Below the pieces are notes generated by a model, which worked only from the letters and a program-made list of their open reading frames with translations, did no database searches and was not told the origin of the DNA. Source: JAPLDB01 sp038206355 (GTDB lineage: Bacteria > Bacteroidota > Bacteroidia > AKYH767-A > 2013-40CM-41-45). Taken from it: DNA of 64,000 nt. A program made the position numbers and the translations under genes. The stretch spans positions 75,280-139,279 of the forward strand of contig JBBRAY010000003.1 of assembly GCA_038206355.1 (NCBI GenBank), in the 5' to 3' direction. Positions 51,416 to 61,128 of the stretch are shown one piece after another (position 1 is the first letter of the stretch; every line of letters starts with the position of its first letter).

Positions 51416-53404
51416 CTACCTTACGCTGTTTTCTAAATTATACCTCAATGAAATCCTGAATTCTCTTGACCGTCCCGGCAAAGGGGCGTGGTTACTGTTA
51501 TATGGTTGGATGAACAGCGTACGTGCATTAAAAACATTCGCACATCCGAGTGACATGCTGAAGTGTTTCATCTTCGGATATTTCAATCCGGCGAATATAT
51601 TTGCAACCACCACCGGCTTGAGTTTTTCATGGATGCTCATGCCATCTGCGTCCACGCCGGATTGTTCATAGCGTTCTCCTATCCTCGATAATGAGGGGTT
51701 CAGGCTTACCTTATCATTGATACGAATACTGAATAAACAATTGGTGACCAGTCCCGGAAATGCAAGAAGCATGTCGTCGTTTTCGTCTACCCGATAACTA
51801 TCTGATCTTTCCTTTCCACGAGCAGTGTAATACGCGACGTTAAAATCAGCGTATCCCAATTTGCTTTTAATCTTGTAGTCCAGCTCAAATCCCTTTGTCC
51901 CTGTACTCCCTGAATTATTGTACCCTTCATCTCCGTTGTTATAATAATAAACGATGGCATTCTGAGTAGTGATGTCAAACACATTAACTGTGAGGTAAGA
52001 ATTATCACTGAACTGATACCCTGTTTCAAACTCAGCGACATTGGTTTTCTCGGCTTCAATTTCATTGCCGAGGCGAATATTTTCGATGGATGGAGTGCGG
52101 TATGCAGCGCTGTATAAAAGTTTGAAGTGTGCCTTCTTCACCACTTTTGTAATGCCAATACGGGGTACAAAACTGGGATCGTAATAATTATTCAGGTGAT
52201 AACGCGCGCCAAGTGTCACGTTGACAATCTTGTTGCTCCAGAGTCCCTGAAGAAAAAATGCAGAATTGTAGTATGTTATTTCCGATTTACCATTGTCGAA
52301 TGTACCACCCTCAATGTGGTCACGGGCCCTGTCAAGATAATATTCAGCGCCGCCATCCAGACTGATGTTTCTCAATGCTTCATAATGCAGCGTTACATTT
52401 CCGGACGGTTTATTAGAATCCTTAAAATAAGCCTCATCATCAGGCGCTACTTTATCATAAACCTTCCAGGGGGACTGCAATTTATATTTCAATTGTGGAA
52501 CGAGAGAAAGTCTCCTGCTGATTTTCCAGTAATAGCTTAGATCAAAAAATGTTGAATTGAATATTACCGGCTCTGATTGCATCAATATCATATCGTAACC
52601 ATCTCTGCTTTCCGTCAAATAGTAATCTCCGAGAAAGCGGAAATTCAATCCTTTATATGAAGAAGAAAAATTCAGCATGAAGTCCTGTTGCCGCGACTGA
52701 TTAGCCATGTCATAAGTGTTTCCCGAAAAATCAGAAAACATTCTTTGGCTGCGATTGCCCTCTCCGGCCTGCACCCCTAAGTTGACAGCTAGTTCACCAA
52801 AATGATGACCGCCATTAACTGAAATGCTGCGTGATGCAAAAGTCCTTGACATTTGCCCGTAAGTAGCTGATGCGGATATACCCTGATAGTCGGGGTGGTT
52901 ATAGGTGATGATATTTATTACTGCATACTCTGCATTCCCGCCATAGATGCTAGATCCGGGGCCTCTTATTATTTCAATCCTCCTGATCTGGTTAATGAGA
53001 TAGTGTTCTCCAAATTGAAGCGTCGAAAACAATGGTTCATTCATTTCCTGACCGTCAAAAAGGAGAAGCACTTTTCCTTCGTGGCCCCAGTTGCCGCGAA
53101 CACCAATTCCAACAACACCTTCCACGTCAACACCAAAATGCAAACCGGGAACTGTGCTGAGTAATTCCATGAGATTCAGTGCACCCGAATTTCTGATTTC
53201 ATCCTCTGTAATAAGGGTAACGATTCCCGGAGATTCTCTCAGTGTAAGTGCTTTCTTTGAAGCTACCGATATTTCAACATTCAGCAGTTCCTCGATTGAG
53301 TAATTCAGAAAAGATGACGAATCGGAGGTAACCGGTTTCGTCTCCTGTGCAAAAACAAGGAACCCGCCGGCAACAGCCAGTAATGTCAGAATAATTTTTT
53401 TCAT
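51416..53404 (-). CDS. TonB-dependent receptor
   Basis: 662 residues. Signal peptide 1-19 (ending FAQ), then a short N-terminal stretch (SIEELLNVEISVASKK), a plug domain (about 45-175; ESPGIVTLITEDEIRNSGALNL, RRIEIIRGPGSSIYGG) and a 22-strand barrel to the C-terminal RISLRYNLENSVR. It lacks the carboxypeptidase-like domain and the long signalling extension of FecA-type receptors. It is the first gene of an operon with the YfiR-like protein and two kinases, so it may feed a ligand signal into that pathway. The ligand is unknown. Confidence 0.92.
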   Translation of the reverse strand: MKKIILTLLAVAGGFLVFAQETKPVTSDSSSFLNYSIEELLNVEISVASKKALTLRESPGIVTLITEDEIRNSGALNLMELLSTVPGLHFGVDVEGVVGIGVRGNWGHEGKVLLLFDGQEMNEPLFSTLQFGEHYLINQIRRIEIIRGPGSSIYGGNAEYAVINIITYNHPDYQGISASATYGQMSRTFASRSISVNGGHHFGELAVNLGVQAGEGNRSQRMFSDFSGNTYDMANQSRQQDFMLNFSSSYKGLNFRFLGDYYLTESRDGYDMILMQSEPVIFNSTFFDLSYYWKISRRLSLVPQLKYKLQSPWKVYDKVAPDDEAYFKDSNKPSGNVTLHYEALRNISLDGGAEYYLDRARDHIEGGTFDNGKSEITYYNSAFFLQGLWSNKIVNVTLGARYHLNNYYDPSFVPRIGITKVVKKAHFKLLYSAAYRTPSIENIRLGNEIEAEKTNVAEFETGYQFSDNSYLTVNVFDITTQNAIVYYYNNGDEGYNNSGSTGTKGFELDYKIKSKLGYADFNVAYYTARGKERSDSYRVDENDDMLLAFPGLVTNCLFSIRINDKVSLNPSLSRIGERYEQSGVDADGMSIHEKLKPVVVANIFAGLKYPKMKHFSMSLGCANVFNARTLFIQPYNSNHAPLPGRSREFRISLRYNLENSVR

Positions 53405-53725
53405 CAGCTATCGTTTTTAGAGGGTGGGATTCCTCTTCCTGCTGAAAAAATTATACTATTCTTACATCTGTTTGTTAAATGTATATACTCCTCTTTCTTA
53501 CAGTCATCTTACAAAATGAATGATAATGTTTTGCCGGAGGCGTGATGGGATTTCAATTTTTGGGCCCGATATTACGAATCGGGACATCCATAAATTTTAT
53601 CTATTGATATTCAAGAAACATATCGTCCCTACCGGGCTACCAACATGTGACCCTACGGGCTTACCAATATGTCGTCGCTATGGGGCTTTGAAGGCACATA
53701 GGAGGAGAGGATGGAAGTAAAAAAA
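53405..53725. other. 321-bp spacer with short repeats
   Basis: No gene. It holds the triple 22-25-bp repeat at 53619-53689 and a sequence at 53564-53586 with GGGCCCGATATTACGAATCG, typical of dispersed intergenic repeats. Confidence 0.5.
53619..53689. repeat. Three tandem 22-25-bp degenerate repeats
   Basis: Units of the form CATATCGTCCCTACCGGGCT, CATGTGACCCTACGGGCTTA and TATGTCGTCGCTATGGGGCT follow each other, each with a small CCC/GGG hairpin. Confidence 0.6.
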
Positions 53726-56700
53726 TTATTGTTTCACGACTTTTTTAATCAGTCGGGATTCTTTGGTTTCAATTGAAATAAAATAAACTCCGGGCGCGAT
53801 AGCAGAAAAGTCAATTTCCTTTTTCATTGGTGACGACATAAATACAAACTCGTCAGTAAATATTTTTTTACCGATAGCATCGAACACTTCAATGTGCACA
53901 TTCAGCCGGTGATTGGATTCCATCAGCAATGTTAATTGAGATGAAACGGGATTTGGAAAAAGATTGACAAAAATATCACTGCCGATTTCATCAATTCCGA
54001 TTAGTGAAACCCATGCCGGTTGAGATGATGCCTGGCACCCATTGATGTCAGTTGTCATTACATAATAATTTCCCGACGCCTGCGCTACATAGGTCTGGTT
54101 GGTTGCACCGGAAATCTGGAAGCTGCCATAAAACCATTGGTAGGCGGTTGCAGCGGAGGAGGTGAGCGTATCTCCGTTTTGTGAGAATGTAGGAGGCACA
54201 GGAGGCTGGGCGACCTGGATAAAATTGGTAACCGTTAAAGTATCAAATGAATTTCCGTCAGAAACAATTAGTGTTACATCATAAGACCCTGAAGCCGGAT
54301 AACAAATGTTATTGGGATTCGGCTGTGTAGAAGTGGAAGGTGTAGCACCGGGAAATGACCACAAGTATGATGACGCCCCCTGGGAGATGCTGGTAAAATT
54401 GATGCAGGAACCTTTACATAGCAAGGTATCGTTAGAGAAAAATCCTGCCACGAGTGAGGTACATGGATTTACAACGATGTAATTGTTAAGCACCTGTAAA
54501 GAAGAACAGTTTCCGTTAGAAACACTTAACTGAACATTGAATGAGCCCGCCAAATTATAGCAGATATTCTGCGGATTCGGGGAAGAAGAAATTGAAGTTG
54601 CGGCACCCGGAAAATTCCATGTCCATATAGATGGTGAACCAGTTGTTACAGAGGTAAAGTTTACACAATCATTCGGACAAAGCGCTGTTTGTGTTGCATT
54701 AACAATGGCATGAGGTGTTTCATAAATTGAAATCATGTTGACTGAAGTCTGCGATGAAATACAAATTCCTACAATGCCGTTTAGTGTTACGGAATAAACT
54801 CCCGGGACGTTATATGTGTGTGTCGGATTAACATCGGTCGAGAAAAATCCATCACCAAAATCCCAGTCATAACTTGCAGCTCCTGTTGTGTTGTTGGTAA
54901 AAGTAACCGTAAGTGAGTCGCATGCAGAAGTTGCGTTGGCGCTGAACAGCACAACCGGTGCGGGATTCACGGCAACTGATTGTGTTGTGGTATCGGCACA
55001 ATTTCCATCATAAGAAATAAGAGTAATGGTAAATGTGTTTCCTGAAGTATAAACGTGCGTTGGATTCAGTAATGATGAAGTCCCTGTTCCATCACCGAAA
55101 TCCCATAAATAATTTGTTGCGCCTGTGGAGGTATTCACAAAGTAAACGGTCTCACCGAGGCAAACACTTCCTGCTGTGAAACTTGCTGCCGGACCCGGAG
55201 TAACGGTGATATAATTTACCAGGGAATCAACATCAGTACAGGAGCCAATAGTCGCAGATAAGGTTACGGTATAAGTTCCGGGAGTGGTATATGTGTAAAT
55301 AGGATTTTGCAGTGAGGACGTTCCGGTTCCATCGCCGAAATCCCATGAATATGAATTGCCACCCCCGCCTGTGGTGTTGTTTACAAAATTCACTGTAAGC
55401 GATCCGCAAGCTGTAGTAGCGCCTGTGGAAGTAAAGCTAACCTGCGGCGCATTATTTACCACGACGTTTTGTGTGATGGTATCATTACACGTTCCGTCAG
55501 ATGCGATCAACGTAACGGTAAATGTATTTGCTGTTGCATAAGTGTGCGTAGGATTTGTAGACGATGATGTACCTGTAGCATCACCAAAATCCCATATGTA
55601 ACCGGTTGCTCCTGAAGATGAATTGGTGAAATTCATCACATCACCCAGACAAACATTTGTAGCCGAAAAGTTCGCAGTAGGCGCGGCATTCACTGTAATG
55701 TAGTTCACGATTGAATCGGCATCGCTGCAGCTTCCAAGAATTGCCGCAAGCGTAACAGTATATGTTCCGGGAGTTGAATAAGTATGTGAAGGATTAATTG
55801 CAGCAGATGTTCCTGAGCCATCACCGAAATTCCAGGTATATGCATTGCCACCTCCGCCTGTGGTGTTGTTTACAAAATTTACAGTGAGAGATCCGCATCC
55901 TGTTGTTGCGCCGGATGAGGTAAAGCTAACTTGTGGTGCGCTATTCACAACAACATTTTGTGTGATGGTATCTGTACATGTTCCATTCGATGCAATCAGT
56001 GTAACGGTAAATGTATTTGCAGTTAAGTAAGTGTAAGATGGACTTGTTGAAACTGATGTTCCTGTTCCGTCGCCAAAATTCCATGTGTAGCTTGTTGCGC
56101 CAACAGAGGAGTTGGTGAAATTCATCACATCACCCAGACAAACATTTGTAGCCGTAAAGTTCGCAGTAGGTGTGGCATTCACTGTAATGTAATTAACGAT
56201 TGAATCGGCATCGCTGCAGCTTCCAAGAATTGCAGCAAGCGTAACGGTATAGGTTCCGGGAGTTGAATAAGTATGTGAAGGATTAATTGCAGCGGATGTT
56301 CCGGAGCCATCGCCGAAATTCCAGGTATATGCATTGCCACCTCCGCCTGTTGTATTGTTTACAAAATTAACTGTTAGTGATCCACATCCTGTTGTTGCGC
56401 CAGTAGAAGTAAAACTAACCTGTGGCGTATTGCCTACTGTAACCGTATGTGTAATATTTGCCTGGCAACCCTGATTATCGGTAGCTGTAAGCAATACAAT
56501 AAATGATCCGGTAGTTGCATAGGTGTGATTTGGATTGGCCTGGCCTGAAAAATTTCCATCACCGAAATCCCATGCATAGCTTACTCCGCCTGATGTTGTG
56601 TTTGTAAAAACGGTGGCATCGCCGAGGCATGCAGTTGTATAAGTGAAAGAAGTTGAAGGTCCGGGAGAGACAAAAGCCACCACGGCTACGCGGTAAAATC

Positions 56701-58423
56701 CCGGGCAGATTTCAGCATAATAAGTAGTGGTTGATGATATTACAGGTGTAGTGAATGTAGTTCCGGAACCGATAGAACTTCCGCCGGATGCTGAGCTATA
56801 CCAGTAGTATGAAACACCTGTCGGTGGAGTTCCTACCAATGCAGCCGTTAATGTTGCAGTATTATTTGGGCAAATGGTATCACCAATTGCTGTGAGATAA
56901 AAACTCGCAAACGCCTGAGATGGCAAACCCGTTCCACCTTTTGTTGCACCGTTGGGTGGAAATTCCAATAGCCCGCCCGAATCCGTTGTCCCGTTATTTC
57001 CGCCATTTGCAATTCTTGCAGGAGCACCGTTGGTTATAGCAATGTATCCGCCGCCGCCGCCGCCACCGGGGCCTTCAGCTTCTGTCGGTTCAAAAACATT
57101 TCTGATAATCTGGAAGCCACCATTTCCGCCATTGGCGCTAATAGAAATTCCGGAGATCGTACCTGTTGAATTGACTACAATTGTACCACCTGCTCCGGCA
57201 CCTCCTGCAGCATCAGTACCACGCACGGGAGTGCTGCCTCCGTTATTACCATTGGAAACAATTGTTCCGCTTCCTGTTACATCTGCAAACGATAAAATGT
57301 AAATCATTCCTCCTCCATTACCACCGGCACCGCCCTTATTCTGGTTCTGATCACCGGCCCCACCACCACCGGCTAAAAATAATCTGCCATTGGAATAATT
57401 TAACGGACGTCCGCCTACGCCACCCACATTACGTCTGAAATCTCCGGTCCAGTTTGTATTTCCGGGACCTTCGGTTAAAGCATTTCTGTCGTCATTAGAA
57501 TAACTGTATCCGCCGCGTCCGCCACCGGAACTGTTGTTGGCAGCAAATCCGCTCCACTCAAGGTTCCATGCATTGGCCCATGAGCCCGTTGAAACATCGG
57601 GAACTCCGTATCCATTCCAGGTTGCAATGTTGCCTGCATTTCCACCGCCACCACCACCGGAAGTGTGACCGTTTCCTCCACCGCCGCCGTTTGCAGGAGC
57701 CCCCCTGTCGTACCTTCCGCTGAAAGAATCATAGTCGATCTGATTTCCTGCAATGCCTTCGCCCTTTTCTGCTCCGGAAAGACCGGTGTTCCACCTGTAA
57801 TCAAGCGTGCCGAATTGTGACTGGTTGTCAAGAGCTCCGCCTCGGAAACCTTTGCCTGTTGCATATATACTCCCTCCGGAATTGATCACTGTATTACCCA
57901 AAACTTCAACTGCAACGACACCACCTGTGTTGCCGCTCCATGCCGGGCAAGTAAGTTGTCCACCGCTGTTAATCGTAAGCGTTGACCACCGTGGAACACG
58001 TACTACCTGCACTCTTCCCGAGGCAGTATAAGAATGTTGAAGTCCGCAGTCAAGGGTAATTGTTGTACTATTTGGAACTGTTGACACCTGAGCGAACTCA
58101 TTAAAACCACAGTTGTTATAAAAATTTATTACGCCATAAGTGCTGTCATTATTGAGTCCCATTGATGCGCCCTGCATCTGAATAATAAATACAAGATCGC
58201 CGGGAGCCAATGGTCCGGAGAAGTAACCGCTGCCGTTCAGGGTACTATTTGTTACTGCGAGAGTAACACTTCCGGTGCTCACATCAGCAAGTAAAGAAGA
58301 GTATTCATTTACATTTACCGATGTTGAAATGGTTTTTGCGCCATCCTTACCGCGTTGTGCAAAAGATTTATTTCCCGTGACAGAAATCAGTAAAATTAAA
58401 CTGACGATGAAGATTTTTTTCAT
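53726..58423 (-). CDS. Giant Gly-rich, PKD-repeat surface protein with T9SS type A sorting domain
   Basis: 1565 residues. Signal peptide about 1-22 (ending SFAQ). Residues about 30-500 form a Gly/Asn-rich region with motifs such as GGGGGNGHTSGGGGGGNAGN, a beta-helix-like surface module. At least ten PKD modules follow (about 590-1460), each with W-x-F-G-D-G or F-P-G-A cores; three pairs are nearly identical, reflecting a 489-bp DNA repeat. The end (VNLFPNPVSSQLTLLM, GVYFISIETKE, LIKKVVKQ) is the type A sorting domain. Probable adhesin exposed on the surface. It is a single transcription unit. Confidence 0.9.
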   Translation of the reverse strand: MKKIFIVSLILLISVTGNKSFAQRGKDGAKTISTSVNVNEYSSLLADVSTGSVTLAVTNSTLNGSGYFSGPLAPGDLVFIIQMQGASMGLNNDSTYGVINFYNNCGFNEFAQVSTVPNSTTITLDCGLQHSYTASGRVQVVRVPRWSTLTINSGGQLTCPAWSGNTGGVVAVEVLGNTVINSGGSIYATGKGFRGGALDNQSQFGTLDYRWNTGLSGAEKGEGIAGNQIDYDSFSGRYDRGAPANGGGGGNGHTSGGGGGGNAGNIATWNGYGVPDVSTGSWANAWNLEWSGFAANNSSGGGRGGYSYSNDDRNALTEGPGNTNWTGDFRRNVGGVGGRPLNYSNGRLFLAGGGGAGDQNQNKGGAGGNGGGMIYILSFADVTGSGTIVSNGNNGGSTPVRGTDAAGGAGAGGTIVVNSTGTISGISISANGGNGGFQIIRNVFEPTEAEGPGGGGGGGYIAITNGAPARIANGGNNGTTDSGGLLEFPPNGATKGGTGLPSQAFASFYLTAIGDTICPNNTATLTAALVGTPPTGVSYYWYSSASGGSSIGSGTTFTTPVISSTTTYYAEICPGFYRVAVVAFVSPGPSTSFTYTTACLGDATVFTNTTSGGVSYAWDFGDGNFSGQANPNHTYATTGSFIVLLTATDNQGCQANITHTVTVGNTPQVSFTSTGATTGCGSLTVNFVNNTTGGGGNAYTWNFGDGSGTSAAINPSHTYSTPGTYTVTLAAILGSCSDADSIVNYITVNATPTANFTATNVCLGDVMNFTNSSVGATSYTWNFGDGTGTSVSTSPSYTYLTANTFTVTLIASNGTCTDTITQNVVVNSAPQVSFTSSGATTGCGSLTVNFVNNTTGGGGNAYTWNFGDGSGTSAAINPSHTYSTPGTYTVTLAAILGSCSDADSIVNYITVNAAPTANFSATNVCLGDVMNFTNSSSGATGYIWDFGDATGTSSSTNPTHTYATANTFTVTLIASDGTCNDTITQNVVVNNAPQVSFTSTGATTACGSLTVNFVNNTTGGGGNSYSWDFGDGTGTSSLQNPIYTYTTPGTYTVTLSATIGSCTDVDSLVNYITVTPGPAASFTAGSVCLGETVYFVNTSTGATNYLWDFGDGTGTSSLLNPTHVYTSGNTFTITLISYDGNCADTTTQSVAVNPAPVVLFSANATSACDSLTVTFTNNTTGAASYDWDFGDGFFSTDVNPTHTYNVPGVYSVTLNGIVGICISSQTSVNMISIYETPHAIVNATQTALCPNDCVNFTSVTTGSPSIWTWNFPGAATSISSSPNPQNICYNLAGSFNVQLSVSNGNCSSLQVLNNYIVVNPCTSLVAGFFSNDTLLCKGSCINFTSISQGASSYLWSFPGATPSTSTQPNPNNICYPASGSYDVTLIVSDGNSFDTLTVTNFIQVAQPPVPPTFSQNGDTLTSSAATAYQWFYGSFQISGATNQTYVAQASGNYYVMTTDINGCQASSQPAWVSLIGIDEIGSDIFVNLFPNPVSSQLTLLMESNHRLNVHIEVFDAIGKKIFTDEFVFMSSPMKKEIDFSAIAPGVYFISIETKESRLIKKVVKQ
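54960..56425 (-). repeat. 489-bp tandem repeats within the PKD protein gene
   Basis: The codons for P-Q-V-S-F recur at 56425, 55936 and 55447, each exactly 489 bp apart. Each unit codes for 163 residues, two PKD modules. Units 1 and 2 are nearly identical; the third is more diverged. Confidence 0.9.
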
Positions 58424-58560
58424 TTGAATTTTATAAATATTTTATCGAAGAAAATGGTTGAAGGTTGCTTCACAAGCCCGGCTAAGATAGTTAAATTCCG
58501 TGAGGTGTAAAACCGACAAACACGACCAACCACAGGCTATTCAGCAGACTTGCAACAATC

Positions 58561-59664
58561 CTACTCCCATTTAAAAAACTTAAAGGCAAGCAGGTATACC
58601 ACGGCGCCCCATAAACTGACTATTAAAATCTGGTGCCCCACTTCCGTAAGTTTCATCCCTTCAAAGGCAACTTTGCGCATGGCGTCATTGAGGTAGGTGA
58701 GTGGCATGGCTTTACATATCGGTTGCAGCCACTCAGGAAATGCAGTGATCGGAAAAAACGTTCCGCTCAATAGAAATTGCGGCAACGTAATAATATTGGC
58801 AATAGGAGGAACAGCGTTTTCATTTTTTGCAATACCTGAAACAACAAATCCAAAACCCATGAAAACAATCAGTCCCAATGCGGAGAGTACGAGCATGTTG
58901 AGCACGGTGGCCACACCATAAATAAGTGTGAAGCCAAAGGCATAATGTCCGATCAATATGATGATGAGTGCTCCTGCAAGTGCGAAGATGAGGCGGCTGA
59001 GGGCTTCGCCGAGGACGATGAACTGCCGTTTGATCGGCGTGGCAAAAAATCTTTTTATGACGAGCGTCTGGCGCAGACTGAGAAACACAAACGCTGTTCC
59101 GAATACGCCCGTGCTCAGCAAAGAAAATCCGAGCTGACCGGGAAGAATAAAATCTATCGTTTTGTACTGGCGCACGTTGATCTGCGTTTCTTTTAGTTCG
59201 GCCATTGCAGGAACGTCGCTAAGGGCTTCGTTTAAAGCATAGAATATATTATTGAGAACAGACTTAAAAATATTCCCGCGCTCAGGGGATGCGGAAGTCG
59301 TCTCCACCATTACGCTATAGCGGGGCATGGCATCAATACCATTGTCCTTGATGAAAAGCGTGGCGTCAATTCTACCTTTTTCAAGGTCAACATTGAGCAA
59401 GTCGGCATGAATGGAAGTATCGAGGCGCACAACGTCAATTCCCTGTAATGCCATATAGATGGGGTTGTCCGTATTGCAACCGCTCTTAACGGCAACATCA
59501 ACAGAAAATCTGCCGCCACCCATAAAACCAAAAACGACGATAAATATCAAGGGAAATGCAAGGGTAAAAACCACAGCACTCGGGCTGCGTGTAATTGACC
59601 GGAGGCTGGCCCTGGTGATAGCGAACATGGCGCGCCACTGGCTGTACTTTTTTTCTTCGTTCAC
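58561..59664 (-). CDS. ABC-2 type transporter permease
   Basis: 367 residues. One membrane helix near the N-terminus (about 30-48), an extracytoplasmic loop of about 110 residues, then five helices. FILPGQLGFSLLSTGVFG, LSLRQTLVIKRFFATPI and PQFLLSGTFFPITAFPEWLQ are typical of ABC-2 exporters of drugs or polysaccharides. The matching ATPase lies 1.5 kb away on the same strand, separated by a glycosyltransferase gene on the other strand and by repeats. The two probably form one exporter. Confidence 0.9.
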   Translation of the reverse strand: MNEEKKYSQWRAMFAITRASLRSITRSPSAVVFTLAFPLIFIVVFGFMGGGRFSVDVAVKSGCNTDNPIYMALQGIDVVRLDTSIHADLLNVDLEKGRIDATLFIKDNGIDAMPRYSVMVETTSASPERGNIFKSVLNNIFYALNEALSDVPAMAELKETQINVRQYKTIDFILPGQLGFSLLSTGVFGTAFVFLSLRQTLVIKRFFATPIKRQFIVLGEALSRLIFALAGALIIILIGHYAFGFTLIYGVATVLNMLVLSALGLIVFMGFGFVVSGIAKNENAVPPIANIITLPQFLLSGTFFPITAFPEWLQPICKAMPLTYLNDAMRKVAFEGMKLTEVGHQILIVSLWGAVVYLLAFKFFKWE

Positions 59665-59723
59665 GAACTGATTTTTTATGCGGTTTCAAAAGTATATAAA
59701 AGAAGTTGTACTTACTTTGCTTC

Positions 59724-60503
59724 ATGCATTCAGTTTCCGCATTCATATTAACGTTCAACAGTGAGAAATACCTGGCGCAAATAATTCAGCAGCTGAAAAA
59801 ATCGTGTGATGAGATTTTGGTTTTGGATTCGGGGAGTAATGATTTCACAAAATTAATTGCAGAAAAAAATGGTTGTCGTTTTATGCATCGGGACTTCGAC
59901 AATTTCAGAAATCAGCGGGCCTTTGCATTAAGTGAATGCCAAAACAACCTGGTGCTGATGGTTGACAGCGATGAGGTTCCTGATGAACTGATGATTGAAT
60001 CCTTAGCTAAACTGAAAAATCAGGACTCCATTGCTGATGCATACAGACTGAAAAGGGTATGGATAGTACTGGGGAAAAAAATTCATGCTGTTTATCCGGT
60101 GGTATCGCCCGATTACCCGGTGCGCTTATTTGACAAAAGAAAAAGCAACTTTGATCATTCGCCGGTTGTACATGAAGAGCCATCGGGATATAAAAGCATT
60201 GAAACACTCGGTGGCTCGCTTCATCATTACACTTTTGAGTCAAAAAAAGAAATTAATGAAAAGCTGGAGCGCTATACAACCTTATCGGCAGAAACGTTAT
60301 TGAAGAAGAAAAAAAATCTGTCTGTGATACAACAATGGCTGAGTGCGATAGCGGCGTTTATGAAATGGTATTTTGCAAAAGGTGGGTGGAGGGACGGTTC
60401 TACCGGCGTGGTGCTGGCTAAATTTGCATTTGATTATACTTTTTTGAAGTACGGGAAGGCGAGGGTTGTAAGCGGCAAGCAGCAGGAGGCAGGAGGCCAG
60501 TAG
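59724..60503 (+). CDS. Glycosyltransferase family 2
   Basis: 259 residues from the ATG at 59724; an in-frame upstream start would add six poor residues. The N-terminal VSAFILTFNSEKYLAQIIQQ, then ILVLDSGSNDFT and VLMVDSDEVPDEL (the D-x-D metal site) are GT2 family signatures, close to the WaaE/KdtX group (LPS core beta-glucosyltransferases). The C-terminal tail SGKQQEAGGQ is encoded by low-complexity repeat sequence and may be secondary. It is divergent from the ABC permease, 59 bp apart, and stands between the two ABC genes. Confidence 0.88.
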   Translation: MHSVSAFILTFNSEKYLAQIIQQLKKSCDEILVLDSGSNDFTKLIAEKNGCRFMHRDFDNFRNQRAFALSECQNNLVLMVDSDEVPDELMIESLAKLKNQDSIADAYRLKRVWIVLGKKIHAVYPVVSPDYPVRLFDKRKSNFDHSPVVHEEPSGYKSIETLGGSLHHYTFESKKEINEKLERYTTLSAETLLKKKKNLSVIQQWLSAIAAFMKWYFAKGGWRDGSTGVVLAKFAFDYTFLKYGKARVVSGKQQEAGGQ

Positions 60504-60576
60504 TTCGATTGATGGGAAGAATCAGATTGATTGTAACTGTTACAATGTGAAATAGCGGGGTGGAAGAAGAAAAAGA

Positions 60577-60614
60577 GGCAGTTGGCAGTTGGCAGTTGGC
60601 AGTTGGCAGTTGGC
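60577..60614. repeat. Perfect heptamer tandem repeat (GGCAGTT)
   Basis: Five full units plus GGC. A degenerate relative (GGGCAGTTGGC) is embedded in the start of atpB. Confidence 0.85.
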
Positions 60615-60675
60615 AAAAAAAATCGGTTCAAATGGTGTTTGGTAATACATTTGAAAAGAAAGTATATAGTAGACT

Positions 60676-61128
60676 GTATTAAGTATTAAGATAAATCCGA
60701 ACCGAATTCGTTTTTCCGGTCCGAACTGTTTAATTTAAAACTTGATACTTCATCATTATTCCCTCCGCTCACCCCGACCCTAAAGGGGCATTCGCTCGAT
60801 GGGTACTTATAATTTTGTTTGTGGTTCAATCACAATTGTCCAATATTAAAGTACTGGTAAGTGTGTAGCGGGCGGTATTGAGTATTAAGATAAATCCGAA
60901 CTGAACTCGTATAATTTAATTCTTGAAACTTCGTTAGCATTCCCTCCGCTCACCCCGACCCTAAAGGGGGCATTCGCTCAGATGTGTACTTATAATTTTG
61001 CTTATGGTTCAATCACAATTGTCTGCCAGTGAGGTATGGATAAAAATGTAGTAGACGGTATTAAGTATTAAGATAAATCGAACCGAACTCGTTTTTAATG
61101 CTTTGTATTTAATACTTAATACTTTCCT
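60676..61128. repeat. Long tandem repeat, about 183-199 bp units
   Basis: Units begin GTATT(A/G)AGTATTAAGATAA at 60676, 60875 and 61058. The first two contain CCCTCCGCTCACCCCGACCC with a CCCC/GGGG hairpin and a GTGGTTCAATCACAATTGTC-type end; the third is cut short near the stop of the ATPase gene. Confidence 0.75.

Larger units (their letters stand above)
60504..61128. other. 625-bp repeat-filled stretch
   Basis: No gene. Contains five and a half copies of the heptamer GGCAGTT (60577-60614) and two and a half copies of a 183-199-bp repeat (60676-61128). Confidence 0.7.

Noticed and set aside
55356..56030. Paired plus-strand frames of 61 codons with similar sequence
   Set aside because: They are antisense to the 489-bp repeats of the PKD protein, which explains their similarity.
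60577..60614. Heptamer array as a CRISPR or iteron origin
   Set aside because: Units are only 7 bp without spacers and no replication gene is near.
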